In this document: positions 26,348 through 35,006 of the stretch, piece after piece
Numbering within the stretch: the stretch's first letter is position 1
How the letters are laid out: every line of letters starts with the position of its first letter
Assembly (NCBI RefSeq): GCF_934309415.1
Contig: NZ_CAKRDI010000022.1
Location: 1 to 48,698 of the forward strand
Direction of reading: 5' to 3'
Length of the DNA: 48,698 nt
From: an uncultured Mediterraneibacter sp.
Lineage (GTDB): Bacteria; Bacillota; Clostridia; Lachnospirales; Lachnospiraceae
Made by a program: the position numbers and the translations under genes
Notes under the pieces: model-generated
What the model was told of the DNA's origin: nothing
What the model saw: only the letters and a program-made list of their open reading frames with translations
Databases searched by the model: none

Positions 26348-26350
26348 AAA

Positions 26351-28039
26351 TTATTCAGCTCTCTTCTTAGCAAGGTCTTCCTCATCAAACGCCTCGCTGA
26401 TCGGAGCACCTGGTGCAACCATTGGCCATACTTTGTCATCGCAGTCGATCATACAGTCGATCAGAACCGGATGTCCGGCTTTCAGTGCTTTTGCAAATGC
26501 CTGCTCGAATTCTTCTCTTGTAGTCGCGCGCATTCCTTCTGCACCCATGGCCTCTGCTACTTTTACATAATCTACTGCATCTCTTAATACAGTAGCGGAA
26601 TATCTTTCATCATAGAACAGATCCTGCCACTGACGAACCATACCAAGTACGTGATTGTTGATGACCACTTCAATGATCGGAACATTGTGACGAACGGCTG
26701 TTGCAAGCTCGTTCATGTTCATACGGAAACATCCGTCTCCGGCGATATTGACTACGGTCTTATCCGGGCATCCTGTCTTCGCTCCGATAGAAGCTCCCAG
26801 TCCATATCCCATCGTTCCCAGTCCTCCGGATGTCAGCAGGGTTCTCGGCTCTGTATATTTGTAATACTGAGCAGCCCACATCTGATGCTGTCCTACTTCT
26901 GTGGAAATGATTGCCTCTCCGTTTGTCTGACGGTAGATCTCTTCTACTACGAACGGACCTGTCAGAACGGAATCGTGATATTTCAGCGGATATTTCTCTT
27001 TGTATCCCTGAATCTTCTCCATCCACTCCGGATGTGACTGCTGGGCAAGTCCTGCATTGATCTTTTTCAGAACTGCCTTGATATCTCCTGTCACACCCTG
27101 GTCGATGATCACGTTTTTGTTCATCTCTGCCGGATCGATATCGATCTGGAGAATCTTTGCGTCTTTTGCAAATGTCGCTGTATTTCCTGTTACACGGTCA
27201 CTGAATCTGGCTCCTGTAACGATCAGAAGATCACATTCGCTGACTCCGTAGTTGGAAGCCTTTGTTCCGTGCATTCCGAGCATACCTGTGTATCTCGGAT
27301 CTGTTCCCGGGAATGCTCCTTTTCCCATGAGGGAATCCGTCACCGGTGCATCTACCTTCTGTACAAATTCATACAGTTCTTTGCTCGCATCGGAAAGAAC
27401 GGCTCCACCTCCGACGAAGATAAATGGTCTCTCTGCCTTCTCGATCATCTCGATGGCTGCCTTAATCTCTTCTTCGTCTACATGAGTGAGTTCACGGTGG
27501 TATTCTGCCGGGATCTCTTTCTCATATTCTGTTACTTTTGCAGTAACGTCTTTCGGAATATCGATCAGAACCGGTCCCGGTCTTCCTGTCTTTGCGATAC
27601 GGAAGGCCTTGCGGATCGTATCCGCAAGTTTCTCCACATCTTTTACGATATAACTGTATTTTGTGATCGGCATCGTCACACCTGCGATGTCGATCTCCTG
27701 AAAACTGTCTTTTCCAAGAAGCGGTACGCCTACATTACAGGTGATTGCAACCATCGGAATGGAATCCATGTATGCGGTTGCGATTCCTGTTACAAGGTTG
27801 GTTGCTCCCGGTCCGCTTGTTGCAAGACACACGCCGACTTTTCCGGTTGCTCTTGCATAACCGTCTGCTGCGTGGGCTGCGCCCTGCTCATGGGAAGTCA
27901 GGATATGACGGATCTCGTCTCTGTGTTTGTAAAGTTCATCATACACATTCAGGATTGCTCCGCCCGGATAACCGAATACGGTATCCACGCCCTGCTCCTT
28001 CAAGCATTCAATTACGATTTCTGCTCCATTTAACTGCAT
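26351..28039 (-). CDS. ilvB: Acetolactate synthase, large (catalytic) subunit
   Basis: 562 residues. The N-terminal thiamine-diphosphate domain has FGYPGGAILNVYDEL and SHEQGAAHAADGYARATGK with the catalytic Glu. The C-terminal domain has GDGCFRMNMNELATAVRHN and NNHVLGMVRQWQ. It condenses pyruvate (or pyruvate with 2-oxobutyrate) in valine, leucine and isoleucine synthesis. It lies 21 bp after ilvD in the leuB-ilvD-ilvB operon. The small regulatory subunit gene (ilvN/ilvH) is not in the window. Confidence 0.95.
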   Translation of the reverse strand: MQLNGAEIVIECLKEQGVDTVFGYPGGAILNVYDELYKHRDEIRHILTSHEQGAAHAADGYARATGKVGVCLATSGPGATNLVTGIATAYMDSIPMVAITCNVGVPLLGKDSFQEIDIAGVTMPITKYSYIVKDVEKLADTIRKAFRIAKTGRPGPVLIDIPKDVTAKVTEYEKEIPAEYHRELTHVDEEEIKAAIEMIEKAERPFIFVGGGAVLSDASKELYEFVQKVDAPVTDSLMGKGAFPGTDPRYTGMLGMHGTKASNYGVSECDLLIVTGARFSDRVTGNTATFAKDAKILQIDIDPAEMNKNVIIDQGVTGDIKAVLKKINAGLAQQSHPEWMEKIQGYKEKYPLKYHDSVLTGPFVVEEIYRQTNGEAIISTEVGQHQMWAAQYYKYTEPRTLLTSGGLGTMGYGLGASIGAKTGCPDKTVVNIAGDGCFRMNMNELATAVRHNVPIIEVVINNHVLGMVRQWQDLFYDERYSATVLRDAVDYVKVAEAMGAEGMRATTREEFEQAFAKALKAGHPVLIDCMIDCDDKVWPMVAPGAPISEAFDEEDLAKKRAE

Positions 28040-28060
28040 GGTGCTTTATCCTCCTGCTTC

Positions 28061-29734
28061 TTATTTTGCCTTCGGTACTTCCAGAATTGCTCCGCGGTTT
28101 CCGGATGTTACCATAGAAGCGTATCTTGCAAGATATCCTGTTGTTACCTTTGGCTCTCTCGGCTGCCATTTTGCTTTTCTTGCTGCCAGTTCTTCATCAG
28201 ATACATCCAGTTCCAGTTTCAGTTCCGGAATGTTGATCTTGATGATATCTCCCTCTTCTACCAGGGCGATCGGTCCGCCTACTGCTGCTTCCGGAGATAC
28301 GTGTCCGATAGATGCTCCTCTGGATGCTCCGCTGAAACGTCCGTCTGTGATCAGGGCTACTGTTGATCCCAGTCCGTATCCTGCGATTGCAGATGTCGGG
28401 TTGAGCATCTCTCTCATTCCAGGGCCGCCCTTTGGTCCTTCGTAACGGATTACGATCACATCTCCAGGGTTGATCTTTCCTGTCTTGATGGCTTCTGTTG
28501 CTTCTTCATCGCTCTCGAAGATTCTTGCCGGTCCTTCGTGTACAAGCATCTCATCGCATACTGCGGAACGTTTTACAACGCTTCCGTCCGGTGCAAGGTT
28601 ACCTTTGAGTACTGCAAGACCACCTGTCTGAGAATATGGATTGTCGATCGGGCGGATGACTTCCGGATTCTTGTTCTCGCATCCTGCGATGTTTTCTCCG
28701 ACTGTCTTTCCTGTAACTGTCATGCAGTCTGTGTGAAGAAGTCCCTTCTTGTTCAGTTCGTTCATAACAGCGTAAACTCCGCCGGCTTCATTTAAGTCTT
28801 CCATGTATGTATGTCCTGCCGGTGCAAGGTGGCACAAGTTTGGTGTCTTCTCGCTGATTCCGTTTGCGAAATCAATCTCGAAGTCCATTCCGATCTCGTG
28901 TGCGATGGCCGGAAGGTGAAGCATACTGTTTGTAGAACATCCAAGTGCCATATCTACTGTTAATGCGTTCAGAATTGCATCTGGTGTCATGATATCTCTT
29001 GGACGGATGTTCTTCTCTACCAGTTTCATAACCTGCATACCTGCGTGTTTTGCAAGCTGGATTCTTGCGGAGTATACAGCCGGGATGGTTCCGTTTCCTT
29101 TCAGTCCCATACCAAGTGCCTCTGTCAGGCAGTTCATACTGTTGGCTGTGTACATACCGGAACAGGATCCACAAGTCGGGCATGCTTTATTTTCAAATTC
29201 ACAGATGTCTGCGTCATCCATCTTTCCTGCTGCGTAAGAACCCACTGCCTCGAACATACTGGAAAGACTTGTTTTGCTTCCTTTTACGTGTCCTGCAAGC
29301 ATCGGGCCGCCGCTGACAAATACAGTCGGGATGTTCACACGTGCTGCTGCCATCAGAAGTCCCGGTACGTTCTTGTCACAGTTCGGGATCATTACAAGAC
29401 CATCAAACTGGTGTGCCATTGCAAGTGCTTCTGTGGAATCTGCGATCAGGTCTCTTGTTACCAGGGAGTATTTCATTCCGATGTGTCCCATAGCGATTCC
29501 GTCACAGACTGCGATTGCAGGAACCATGATCGGCACACCGCCTGCCATGGCAACTCCCATCTTAACAGCCTCTGTGATCTTATCCAGGTTCATATGTCCC
29601 GGTACGATCTCATTATAGGAGCTTACTACTCCGATCAGTGGTTTCTGCAGTTCTTCCTCTGTCAGTCCCAGTGCATTAAACAGGGAACGATGTGGTGCCT
29701 GCTGAATTCCTTTTTTTACTGTATCACTTCTCAT
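28061..29734 (-). CDS. ilvD: Dihydroxy-acid dehydratase
   Basis: 557 residues. The iron-sulfur ligands are visible in [16 protein letters not shown] and [38 protein letters not shown] marks the C-terminal active-site region. It makes the 2-oxo acids for valine and isoleucine. It is transcribed with leuB, 142 bp upstream, and with ilvB. The leuB-ilvD gap shows nothing recognisable. Confidence 0.96.
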   Translation of the reverse strand: MRSDTVKKGIQQAPHRSLFNALGLTEEELQKPLIGVVSSYNEIVPGHMNLDKITEAVKMGVAMAGGVPIMVPAIAVCDGIAMGHIGMKYSLVTRDLIADSTEALAMAHQFDGLVMIPNCDKNVPGLLMAAARVNIPTVFVSGGPMLAGHVKGSKTSLSSMFEAVGSYAAGKMDDADICEFENKACPTCGSCSGMYTANSMNCLTEALGMGLKGNGTIPAVYSARIQLAKHAGMQVMKLVEKNIRPRDIMTPDAILNALTVDMALGCSTNSMLHLPAIAHEIGMDFEIDFANGISEKTPNLCHLAPAGHTYMEDLNEAGGVYAVMNELNKKGLLHTDCMTVTGKTVGENIAGCENKNPEVIRPIDNPYSQTGGLAVLKGNLAPDGSVVKRSAVCDEMLVHEGPARIFESDEEATEAIKTGKINPGDVIVIRYEGPKGGPGMREMLNPTSAIAGYGLGSTVALITDGRFSGASRGASIGHVSPEAAVGGPIALVEEGDIIKINIPELKLELDVSDEELAARKAKWQPREPKVTTGYLARYASMVTSGNRGAILEVPKAK

Positions 29735-29876
29735 TTGCGTGATCCTCTCTTTCTATTACTGCCTGAATTTATCTGTCTGATATCGAAGTTGCAAGATCTG
29801 AAACCGCCTGAGTCTATTTATGAACGGTTTGCAGATCCTATCTTCACATCTGCTGATTGACCTTTTTATCTGATTT

Positions 29877-30962
29877 CTATTTAATATAAGAGCAGATTCT
29901 GTCTCCCATTTCTTTTGTTCCGATCTGTATCTTTCCTTCGGACATGATATCGATGGTACGGTATCCGTCTTTGAGTACCTGTGCAACTGCTGCCTCGATC
30001 GCATCTGCTTCTTTGTCCAGATCGAAGGAGAATCTAAGCATCATTGCTGCGGAAAGAATGGTTGCAATCGGGTTGGCGATTCCCTGTCCTGCGATATCCG
30101 GTGCAGATCCGCCACTTGGCTCGTAGAGTCCGAATTTTGTATCATTCAGACTTGCACTTGCCAGCATTCCAATGGAACCTGTTACCATACTTGCCTCATC
30201 AGAAAGGATGTCTCCGAACATGTTCTCTGTCAGAACTACATCGAACTGAGCCGGATCTTTGACAAGCTGCATTGCACAGTTGTCTACGAGCATGTGCTCC
30301 AGAGTTACTTCCGGATAGTCTGCTGCTACTTCTTCTACAATCTTTCTCCAGAGTCTGGAAGAATCAAGTACATTTGCTTTATCAACACTTGTTACCTTTT
30401 TATTTCTCTTCATTGCAATGTCAAAACCACGTTTTGCAATTCTGCGAATCTCGTTTTCATTATATGTAAGTTCATCTCTTGCAGTCAGAACTCCGTCTAC
30501 TTCTTCTGTACTTCTCTTTCCGAAATACAGTCCGCCTGTCAGCTCACGCATGATCATAAGATCGAATCCTCTGTCTGCGATCTCTTTCTTCAGTGGGCAT
30601 GCGCCTTTGAGTTCTTCGTAAAGAACTGCCGGTCTTAAGTTAGCGAAAAGGTTCAGTCCTTTTCTGAGCTGTAAGAGTCCTGCCTCCGGACGTTTGGATG
30701 GTTCCAGTTTGTACCATAGGGATGTCTTTGCATCTCCGCCGATGGATCCCATCAGAACTGCATCACTGTCTTTTGCTGCCTGAAGTGTCTCATCTGTCAG
30801 CGGCACTCCGTTTACATCAATTGAAGCTCCACCCATAAGAAGCTGTGTATAAGAAATAGAATGTCCGTAAACTTTTGCAATCTGATCAAGGACCTTCATT
30901 GCCTCATCAACGATCTCCGGTCCGATTCCATCTCCCTTGATAACTCCAATATTCATATTCAT
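29877..30962 (-). CDS. leuB: 3-isopropylmalate dehydrogenase
   Basis: 361 residues. GVIKGDGIGPEIVDEAMKVL opens the protein, RELTGGLYFG is the substrate motif, and the C-terminal block FGLYEPSGGSAPDIAGQGIA is the NAD-binding signature that separates LeuB from isocitrate dehydrogenase. It oxidatively decarboxylates 3-isopropylmalate in leucine synthesis. It is the first gene of the branched-chain operon. The leader is only about 35 nt from the predicted promoter, so no T-box fits here. leuA, leuC and leuD are not in the window. Confidence 0.95.
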   Translation of the reverse strand: MNMNIGVIKGDGIGPEIVDEAMKVLDQIAKVYGHSISYTQLLMGGASIDVNGVPLTDETLQAAKDSDAVLMGSIGGDAKTSLWYKLEPSKRPEAGLLQLRKGLNLFANLRPAVLYEELKGACPLKKEIADRGFDLMIMRELTGGLYFGKRSTEEVDGVLTARDELTYNENEIRRIAKRGFDIAMKRNKKVTSVDKANVLDSSRLWRKIVEEVAADYPEVTLEHMLVDNCAMQLVKDPAQFDVVLTENMFGDILSDEASMVTGSIGMLASASLNDTKFGLYEPSGGSAPDIAGQGIANPIATILSAAMMLRFSFDLDKEADAIEAAVAQVLKDGYRTIDIMSEGKIQIGTKEMGDRICSYIK

Positions 30963-31001
30963 CTTTCACTCATCCTTCCAAATGTAAAAATACTATTTGT
31001 A

Positions 31002-31030
31002 ATCATACAGCATTTTTGCGCGTGTTTCAA
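31002..31030 (-). promoter_or_regulatory. Promoter of leuB-ilvD-ilvB
   Basis: Minus-strand -35 TTGAAA (31030-31025) and -10 TATGAT (31007-31002) have 17-bp spacing. The predicted start near 30995 gives a short leader with AAGGATG ahead of the leuB ATG. Confidence 0.75.
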
Positions 31031-31160
31031 GTGTTTCGGGCAAAATTAGAGCGTACTCTGTTATTTTTTTATCTTATAAACAATAAATGGGATTCTTTTG
31101 GAGTATAAAATAAATAGACAAAAGCTTAGGAATACGTGGATTTTCAGAGGAAAAGAACAA

Positions 31161-31246
31161 AGAATGTGCCTTGGCACATTCTAGCGCCTGCGGCGGTCGC
31201 TTGCGACATCTTCCTTGTACGCCGCAGTGCGCATCCTCGCGGAGCG
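31161..31246. other. GC-rich structured intergenic block
   Basis: It contains a perfect palindrome AGAATGTGCC-TT-GGCACATTCT (31161-31182), directly followed by a bulged stem pairing GCGCCTGCGGCG (31184-31195) with CGCCGCAGTGCGC (31220-31232). It stands out in composition from the AT-rich flanks and abuts the terminator at 31247-31288. It could be a structured RNA or a dispersed repeat; no coding potential is evident. The remainder of 30963-31337 holds only the leuB promoter and that terminator. Confidence 0.5.
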
Positions 31247-31288
31247 TTTTTGTATATTAGGAAAGAGCACTTTCCTAATATACAAAAA
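31247..31288. terminator. Bidirectional terminator after yajC
   Basis: Perfect 19-bp arms (31247-31265 and 31270-31288) around AGCA begin and end in runs of T and A. This is ideal for ending the yajC transcript on the minus strand. Confidence 0.9.
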
Positions 31289-31337
31289 AAGAACCGGAAA
31301 GTCATCTCAACCTTCCAGTCCTTCATTCACCATTTTC

Positions 31338-31616
31338 TTATGCCTCTGCGCCTGGCTTCTCAATCTGAGTGATTGCTGCCTTCTGCATCGGGATTCTACA
31401 GTTCTTGTTATTACCGAACTCTACGATTACATCATCATCTGTGATGTCGATGATTACACCGTAAAATCCACTTGTTGTCAGTACTGTGTCACCAATCTCC
31501 ATATCAGCGAGCATAGCCTGAACTCTCTTCTGCTCCTTTTTCTGTGGACGCATAAGCAGGAACCACATACCACCAAGGATCACAACATAAAACAGGATTA
31601 ATCCAATCTGCTGCAT
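31338..31616 (-). CDS. yajC: Preprotein translocase subunit YajC
   Basis: 92 residues. A single N-terminal membrane segment (LILFYVVILGGMWFLLMRPQ) is followed by the family block QKKEQKRVQAMLADMEIGD and a small basic/acidic cytoplasmic domain. YajC associates with SecDF and the Sec translocase. It follows tgt, the common tgt-yajC order. A 143-bp mobile element now separates the two. Confidence 0.93.
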   Translation of the reverse strand: MQQIGLILFYVVILGGMWFLLMRPQKKEQKRVQAMLADMEIGDTVLTTSGFYGVIIDITDDDVIVEFGNNKNCRIPMQKAAITQIEKPGAEA

Positions 31617-31721
31617 TTCGTCTTCCTCCTAACTACTCTACTTTTTACAAGCAATATATCTATTGTATACAACTTCATACAATACTTCAAGTATTTTTTA
31701 TCATTTCTCTTTTATTTTTGT

Positions 31722-31864
31722 GTTACTGTTCACAGGTAACCTGCAAACAGTAACGTATCTCGCCATTTAGAATCGCCTACGGCGATGGGCGAGATACATT
31801 CAGGCCAAAACGTGCATCCTCATAGCTAATCAGCAAAGTGATTAGCTAGAGTGTGATCACTAAC
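31722..31864 (-). mobile_element. 143-bp multi-hairpin MITE-like element (older copy)
   Basis: Same length and module order as the elements at 34802 and 47999, but in reverse orientation. It has the 33-bp end hairpin (31722-31754), a GTATCTCGCC/GGCGAGATAC stem with inner ATCGCC/GGCGAT (31755-31797), and a TAGCTAATCA/TGATTAGCTA stem (31823-31848). The distal end matches the terminal repeat at 10 of 12 bases. No target duplication remains. The stem at 31823-31848 has changed on both arms and still pairs. Confidence 0.88.
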
Positions 31865-32981
31865 TCATCCCCTCAAGTTTTCTCTTCTTATAAGCCTGGA
31901 ACTCTCCTGCATCGATGGCATCCCGGATCTCTTCCATCATTGTATTGTAGAAATACAGGTTATGTAGTACGCAAAGTCTCATTCCGAGCATCTCTTTGGC
32001 TTTCAGCAGATGACGGATATAAGCACGGCTGTAGCTTCTGCAGGCCGGACAGTTACATCCTTCTTCGATCGGACGGTCATCCAGCTCGTATTTTGCATTA
32101 AACAGATTCATCTTTCCATGATTTGTATACACATGTCCGTGTCTTCCGTTTCTGGACGGATATACACAGTCAAAGAAATCCACGCCACGGTCGACTGCTT
32201 CCAGAATGTTCGCCGGGGTACCAACGCCCATCAGGTAAGTCGGTTTGTTCTCCGGCAGATGCGGAACGACTTCATCAAGGATTCGATACATTTCCTCATG
32301 AGTCTCACCGACAGCAAGTCCACCCACCGCATAGCCATCCAGATCCAGTTCTGAGATCTGCTGTGCATGTTCGACACGGATATCCTCATAAACACCGCCC
32401 TGGTTGATTCCAAACAGAAGCTGGTTCGGGTTGATCGTATCCGGCAGAGAATTCAGTCTTGCCATCTCATCTTTACAGCGTTTCAGCCAGCGGGTTGTTC
32501 TTGCAACAGAATTCGCCATATAAGTTCGGTCTGCCACACTGGACGGGCACTCATCAAATGCCATCGCAATCGTTGAGGCAAGATTGGACTGGATCTGCAT
32601 GCTCTGCTCCGGTCCCATGAAAATCTTATGTCCATCAATATGAGAATTGAAATGAACCCCTTCTTCCTTGATCTTTCTCAAAGATGCCAGGGAGAATACC
32701 TGGAATCCGCCGGAATCGGTCAGGATCGGTTTGTCCCAGTTCATAAATTTATGCAGGCCTCCAAGTTTCTTTACTACTTCATCTCCCGGTCTTACGTGCA
32801 GATGATAAGTATTAGATAACTCTACCTGAGTTTTGATCTGTCTTAAATCATCGGTAGAAACAGCGCCTTTGATGGCAGCTGCTGTTCCCACGTTCATAAA
32901 TACCGGAGTTTCGATCACTCCGTGGACTGTTGTCAGACGGCCACGCTTCGCACGTCCGTCCTTTTTCAATAGTTCGTACAT
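31860..32981 (-). CDS. tgt: tRNA-guanine transglycosylase
   Basis: 373 residues. TPVFMNVGTAAAIKGAV, LTDSGGFQVFSLA (catalytic Asp), GGLAVGETHEEM and the zinc site CNCPACRSYSRAYIRHL are present. It exchanges guanine-34 for preQ1 in queuosine tRNAs. The last codons and the TAG stop lie inside the terminal repeat of the mobile element at 31722-31864. The present C terminus was therefore set by that insertion. Confidence 0.96.
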   Translation of the reverse strand: MYELLKKDGRAKRGRLTTVHGVIETPVFMNVGTAAAIKGAVSTDDLRQIKTQVELSNTYHLHVRPGDEVVKKLGGLHKFMNWDKPILTDSGGFQVFSLASLRKIKEEGVHFNSHIDGHKIFMGPEQSMQIQSNLASTIAMAFDECPSSVADRTYMANSVARTTRWLKRCKDEMARLNSLPDTINPNQLLFGINQGGVYEDIRVEHAQQISELDLDGYAVGGLAVGETHEEMYRILDEVVPHLPENKPTYLMGVGTPANILEAVDRGVDFFDCVYPSRNGRHGHVYTNHGKMNLFNAKYELDDRPIEEGCNCPACRSYSRAYIRHLLKAKEMLGMRLCVLHNLYFYNTMMEEIRDAIDAGEFQAYKKRKLEGMS

Positions 32982-33004
32982 TTATTAACCTCAATTCTGT
33001 TATT

Positions 33005-34564
33005 TTAATTATGGATGATAACCGGTGTTCCGACACTCAGCATACCATACAGGTTTGCTGCATCATCCAGTGACATATTGATACATCCGTGAGATCCGTA
33101 TCCATCTTTATATCTTGTGCCTCCAAAAGAAGACTGCCAGGTCGCATCGTGGAAGCCGACTCCGGTCCATGTCACACGCATCCAGTAAGATACCGGTGTC
33201 TCATAGATTGGTTTTCCAGTTGTCGGATCTTTCTCTCCAACCAGTGTCTTGTCACGCTTCAGCTCCAGGATGGAATATACGCCGGTCGGTGTCTCTCTGT
33301 CCGGTGTTGGTTTTCCTGTAACGACATCTGTACTCATCTTCACAGAACCGTCTACGATATACCACATATGCTGTGCACTGATGTCTACTTCTGCATAAGT
33401 AGTACCCCAGTCCTGTGCGCCATGAGTTGCTGCGGTCTGCTCATAAGCAGGTTCTTTCTCAACGGTCTCACCTTTCTTGATGCTGTCAACCAGTGCTGTC
33501 AGCTCGGATGCTTCATCTACAGACCATCCGTATGTACCGCCGGAGACATCCACTGTCTTTCCGTCCGGTGTCGTAATGCTTCTTGTCTTTCCGACTGTGT
33601 CATAAGTCTTTCCGAATTCTCTAAGCCACTCTTTTACTTTAGACTCATCAAATGTAACTTCCATGTCATCGTTGTAGGACAGCCAGCCTGAGATCAGCTC
33701 TTTATCTACAACCACATTCTTATCCGTCATTGTGTATGTAATACTTGCCTTCAGATATTCATTCATTGTATTGCAGGCTTTCTGCACTTCTTCTGACTCT
33801 GATGTATATTTCGGCAAGACATAGCATCCGGTATCAAACATATTCAGTTTTGTCTGGAACTCTGTAATGCACTGTGTGATCTTCTCACTCAGTACATCCA
33901 TGTCTACTTTTGTACCATTTACTTCCGGTTCTACTACAAAAGAATTTCCATCGTATTTCGGATACGCAGACACCGGATCTGTCTGTTCTTCTGTGACTGC
34001 CTTTAAAGACTGGATCTTCTGGCTCAGTGCATCTGTGTCATATCCTACATCCACTGTTACATCTGCGGAACTCTTTGAGAACAGTGATTTCGGCCATGCC
34101 AGTGGGTTCTGACTTTTCAGAGCTTTGGCGATATCGTCATTCTCTTTATAAGTCAGAGAGATATCGCTTCCCTTGATTACATCTGTCTCGTTGTTCTGTT
34201 CCTCGATTGTAAGTTCATATCCGTCCACCTGACTTTTTATGTACTTTTCAACCGCTTCCACTGTCTTGCCGGAAAAGCTTTTTCCGTTGATCTGCGTATT
34301 AATATAGAAATGATTAATAAAGAACAGCGAAATCAGAAAATAAATCACGACCAGCGCGACAACCACTGCTCCCGCAATGATCCATGGTGTCTTTCCCATC
34401 GACTTCCTTGCATTTTTTCTTTTTCTGTAGTTTCTTCTCTTTTTCCTTACTGTTTTTGCAGGCATACTATCCAACTCACCCTCATCTTCTCTATCTTGTA
34501 TCTTTTCTCTTATTACGGATTCTTCCTGAGTAAGCGCTTCAGAATCTGTTGATTTTTTGCACAT
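33005..34564 (-). CDS. L,D-transpeptidase (YkuD) with peptidoglycan-binding repeats
   Basis: 519 residues. A basic cytoplasmic N terminus (KTVRKKRRNYRKRKNARKS) is followed by one membrane anchor at about 58-82. Two extracellular PG-binding-like repeats come next, and a C-terminal YkuD domain has the catalytic SHGCINM near residues 491-497. It cross-links peptidoglycan stem peptides outside the cell. AAAGGA precedes the ATG. A -10 TATAAT lies at 34609-34604 on the minus strand, with no clear -35. It is divergent from aroC. Confidence 0.92.
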   Translation of the reverse strand: MCKKSTDSEALTQEESVIREKIQDREDEGELDSMPAKTVRKKRRNYRKRKNARKSMGKTPWIIAGAVVVALVVIYFLISLFFINHFYINTQINGKSFSGKTVEAVEKYIKSQVDGYELTIEEQNNETDVIKGSDISLTYKENDDIAKALKSQNPLAWPKSLFSKSSADVTVDVGYDTDALSQKIQSLKAVTEEQTDPVSAYPKYDGNSFVVEPEVNGTKVDMDVLSEKITQCITEFQTKLNMFDTGCYVLPKYTSESEEVQKACNTMNEYLKASITYTMTDKNVVVDKELISGWLSYNDDMEVTFDESKVKEWLREFGKTYDTVGKTRSITTPDGKTVDVSGGTYGWSVDEASELTALVDSIKKGETVEKEPAYEQTAATHGAQDWGTTYAEVDISAQHMWYIVDGSVKMSTDVVTGKPTPDRETPTGVYSILELKRDKTLVGEKDPTTGKPIYETPVSYWMRVTWTGVGFHDATWQSSFGGTRYKDGYGSHGCINMSLDDAANLYGMLSVGTPVIIHN

Positions 34565-34680
34565 AATCTATCCTTTCATCGTTTTCTCAGTCTCCATTTC
34601 AACATTATATTACGAAATTTATTAAAAGTACAGTCCTTCTTTTGCCTTCGTCAAAACTTCATTAAATCTTAACTATTGTT

Positions 34681-34702
34681 GTTCATAAGTTACTGTTCAT
34701 AA
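34681..34702. other. Possible excision footprint of the GTTACTG element family
   Basis: GTTCATAA-GTTACT-GTTCATAA: an 8-bp direct repeat surrounds exactly the first six bases of the element terminus. This is what an imprecise loss of an element with 8-bp target duplication would leave. Confidence 0.45.
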
Positions 34703-34710
34703 CAAATTTC

Positions 34711-34739
34711 TTGCACACCGAAGTATCTTCTTATATAAT
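34711..34739 (+). promoter_or_regulatory. Promoter of aroC-potABCD
   Basis: A perfect -10 TATAAT (34734-34739) lies 17 bp after a weak -35 TTGCAC (34711-34716). The transcript would start near 34746, just at the base of the leader hairpin. Confidence 0.65.
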
Positions 34740-34746
34740 GTAGCTG

Positions 34747-34793
34747 TACCCTCAGTGTGGAGCAGGTATAAAACCCTGCTTCTGCTGAGGGTA
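34747..34793 (+). promoter_or_regulatory. Leader hairpin of the aroC transcript
   Basis: An outer stem TACCCTCAG/CTGAGGGTA and an inner stem AGCAGG/CCTGCT form a long hairpin at the predicted 5' end. No T-run follows, so it is more likely a stabilising or regulatory 5' structure than a terminator. Confidence 0.5.
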
Positions 34794-34801
34794 TGATACG
34801 G

Positions 34802-34944
34802 ATTACTGTTCACTCCCATGTCAATCACTCCGCTGATTGGCATGGAGGATGCACGTATTGTCTTGAATGTATCTCGCCCATCGCCAAAGGCGATTCTAAA
34901 TGGCGAGATACGTTACTGTTTACAGCTATGCTGTGAACAGTAAC
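34802..34944 (+). mobile_element. 143-bp multi-hairpin MITE-like element with 8-bp target duplication
   Basis: Flanked by perfect TGATACGG repeats (34794-34801 and 34945-34952). The ends are ATTACTGTTCAC and GTGAACAGTAAC. Internal stems are CATGTCAATCA/TGATTGGCATG (34817-34844) and GTATCTCGCC/GGCGAGATAC with inner ATCGCC/GGCGAT (34869-34911). The last 33 bp are the end hairpin. No coding capacity. It interrupts the aroC leader. Confidence 0.93.
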
Positions 34945-35006
34945 TGATACGGAAAGAAGCCTTTATTAATGAATTAACCGACTGATAAGAAAGGAGTTTA
35001 ACATAT

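Larger units (their letters stand above)
34565..35006. other. Divergent L,D-transpeptidase/aroC intergenic region
   Basis: These 442 bp hold, from left to right: the L,D-transpeptidase -10 box, a possible excision footprint (34681-34702), the aroC promoter, a leader hairpin and a 143-bp mobile element. The aroC ribosome site AAAGGAG follows at about 34990. Confidence 0.8.

Noticed and set aside
30963..31030. T-box or leucine attenuator ahead of leuB
   Set aside because: The predicted promoter leaves a leader of only about 35 nt, too short for either device.
31722..31864. Riboswitch or conserved ncRNA between tgt and yajC
   Set aside because: The same 143-bp structure recurs at two unrelated loci with target duplications, so a mobile element explains it.
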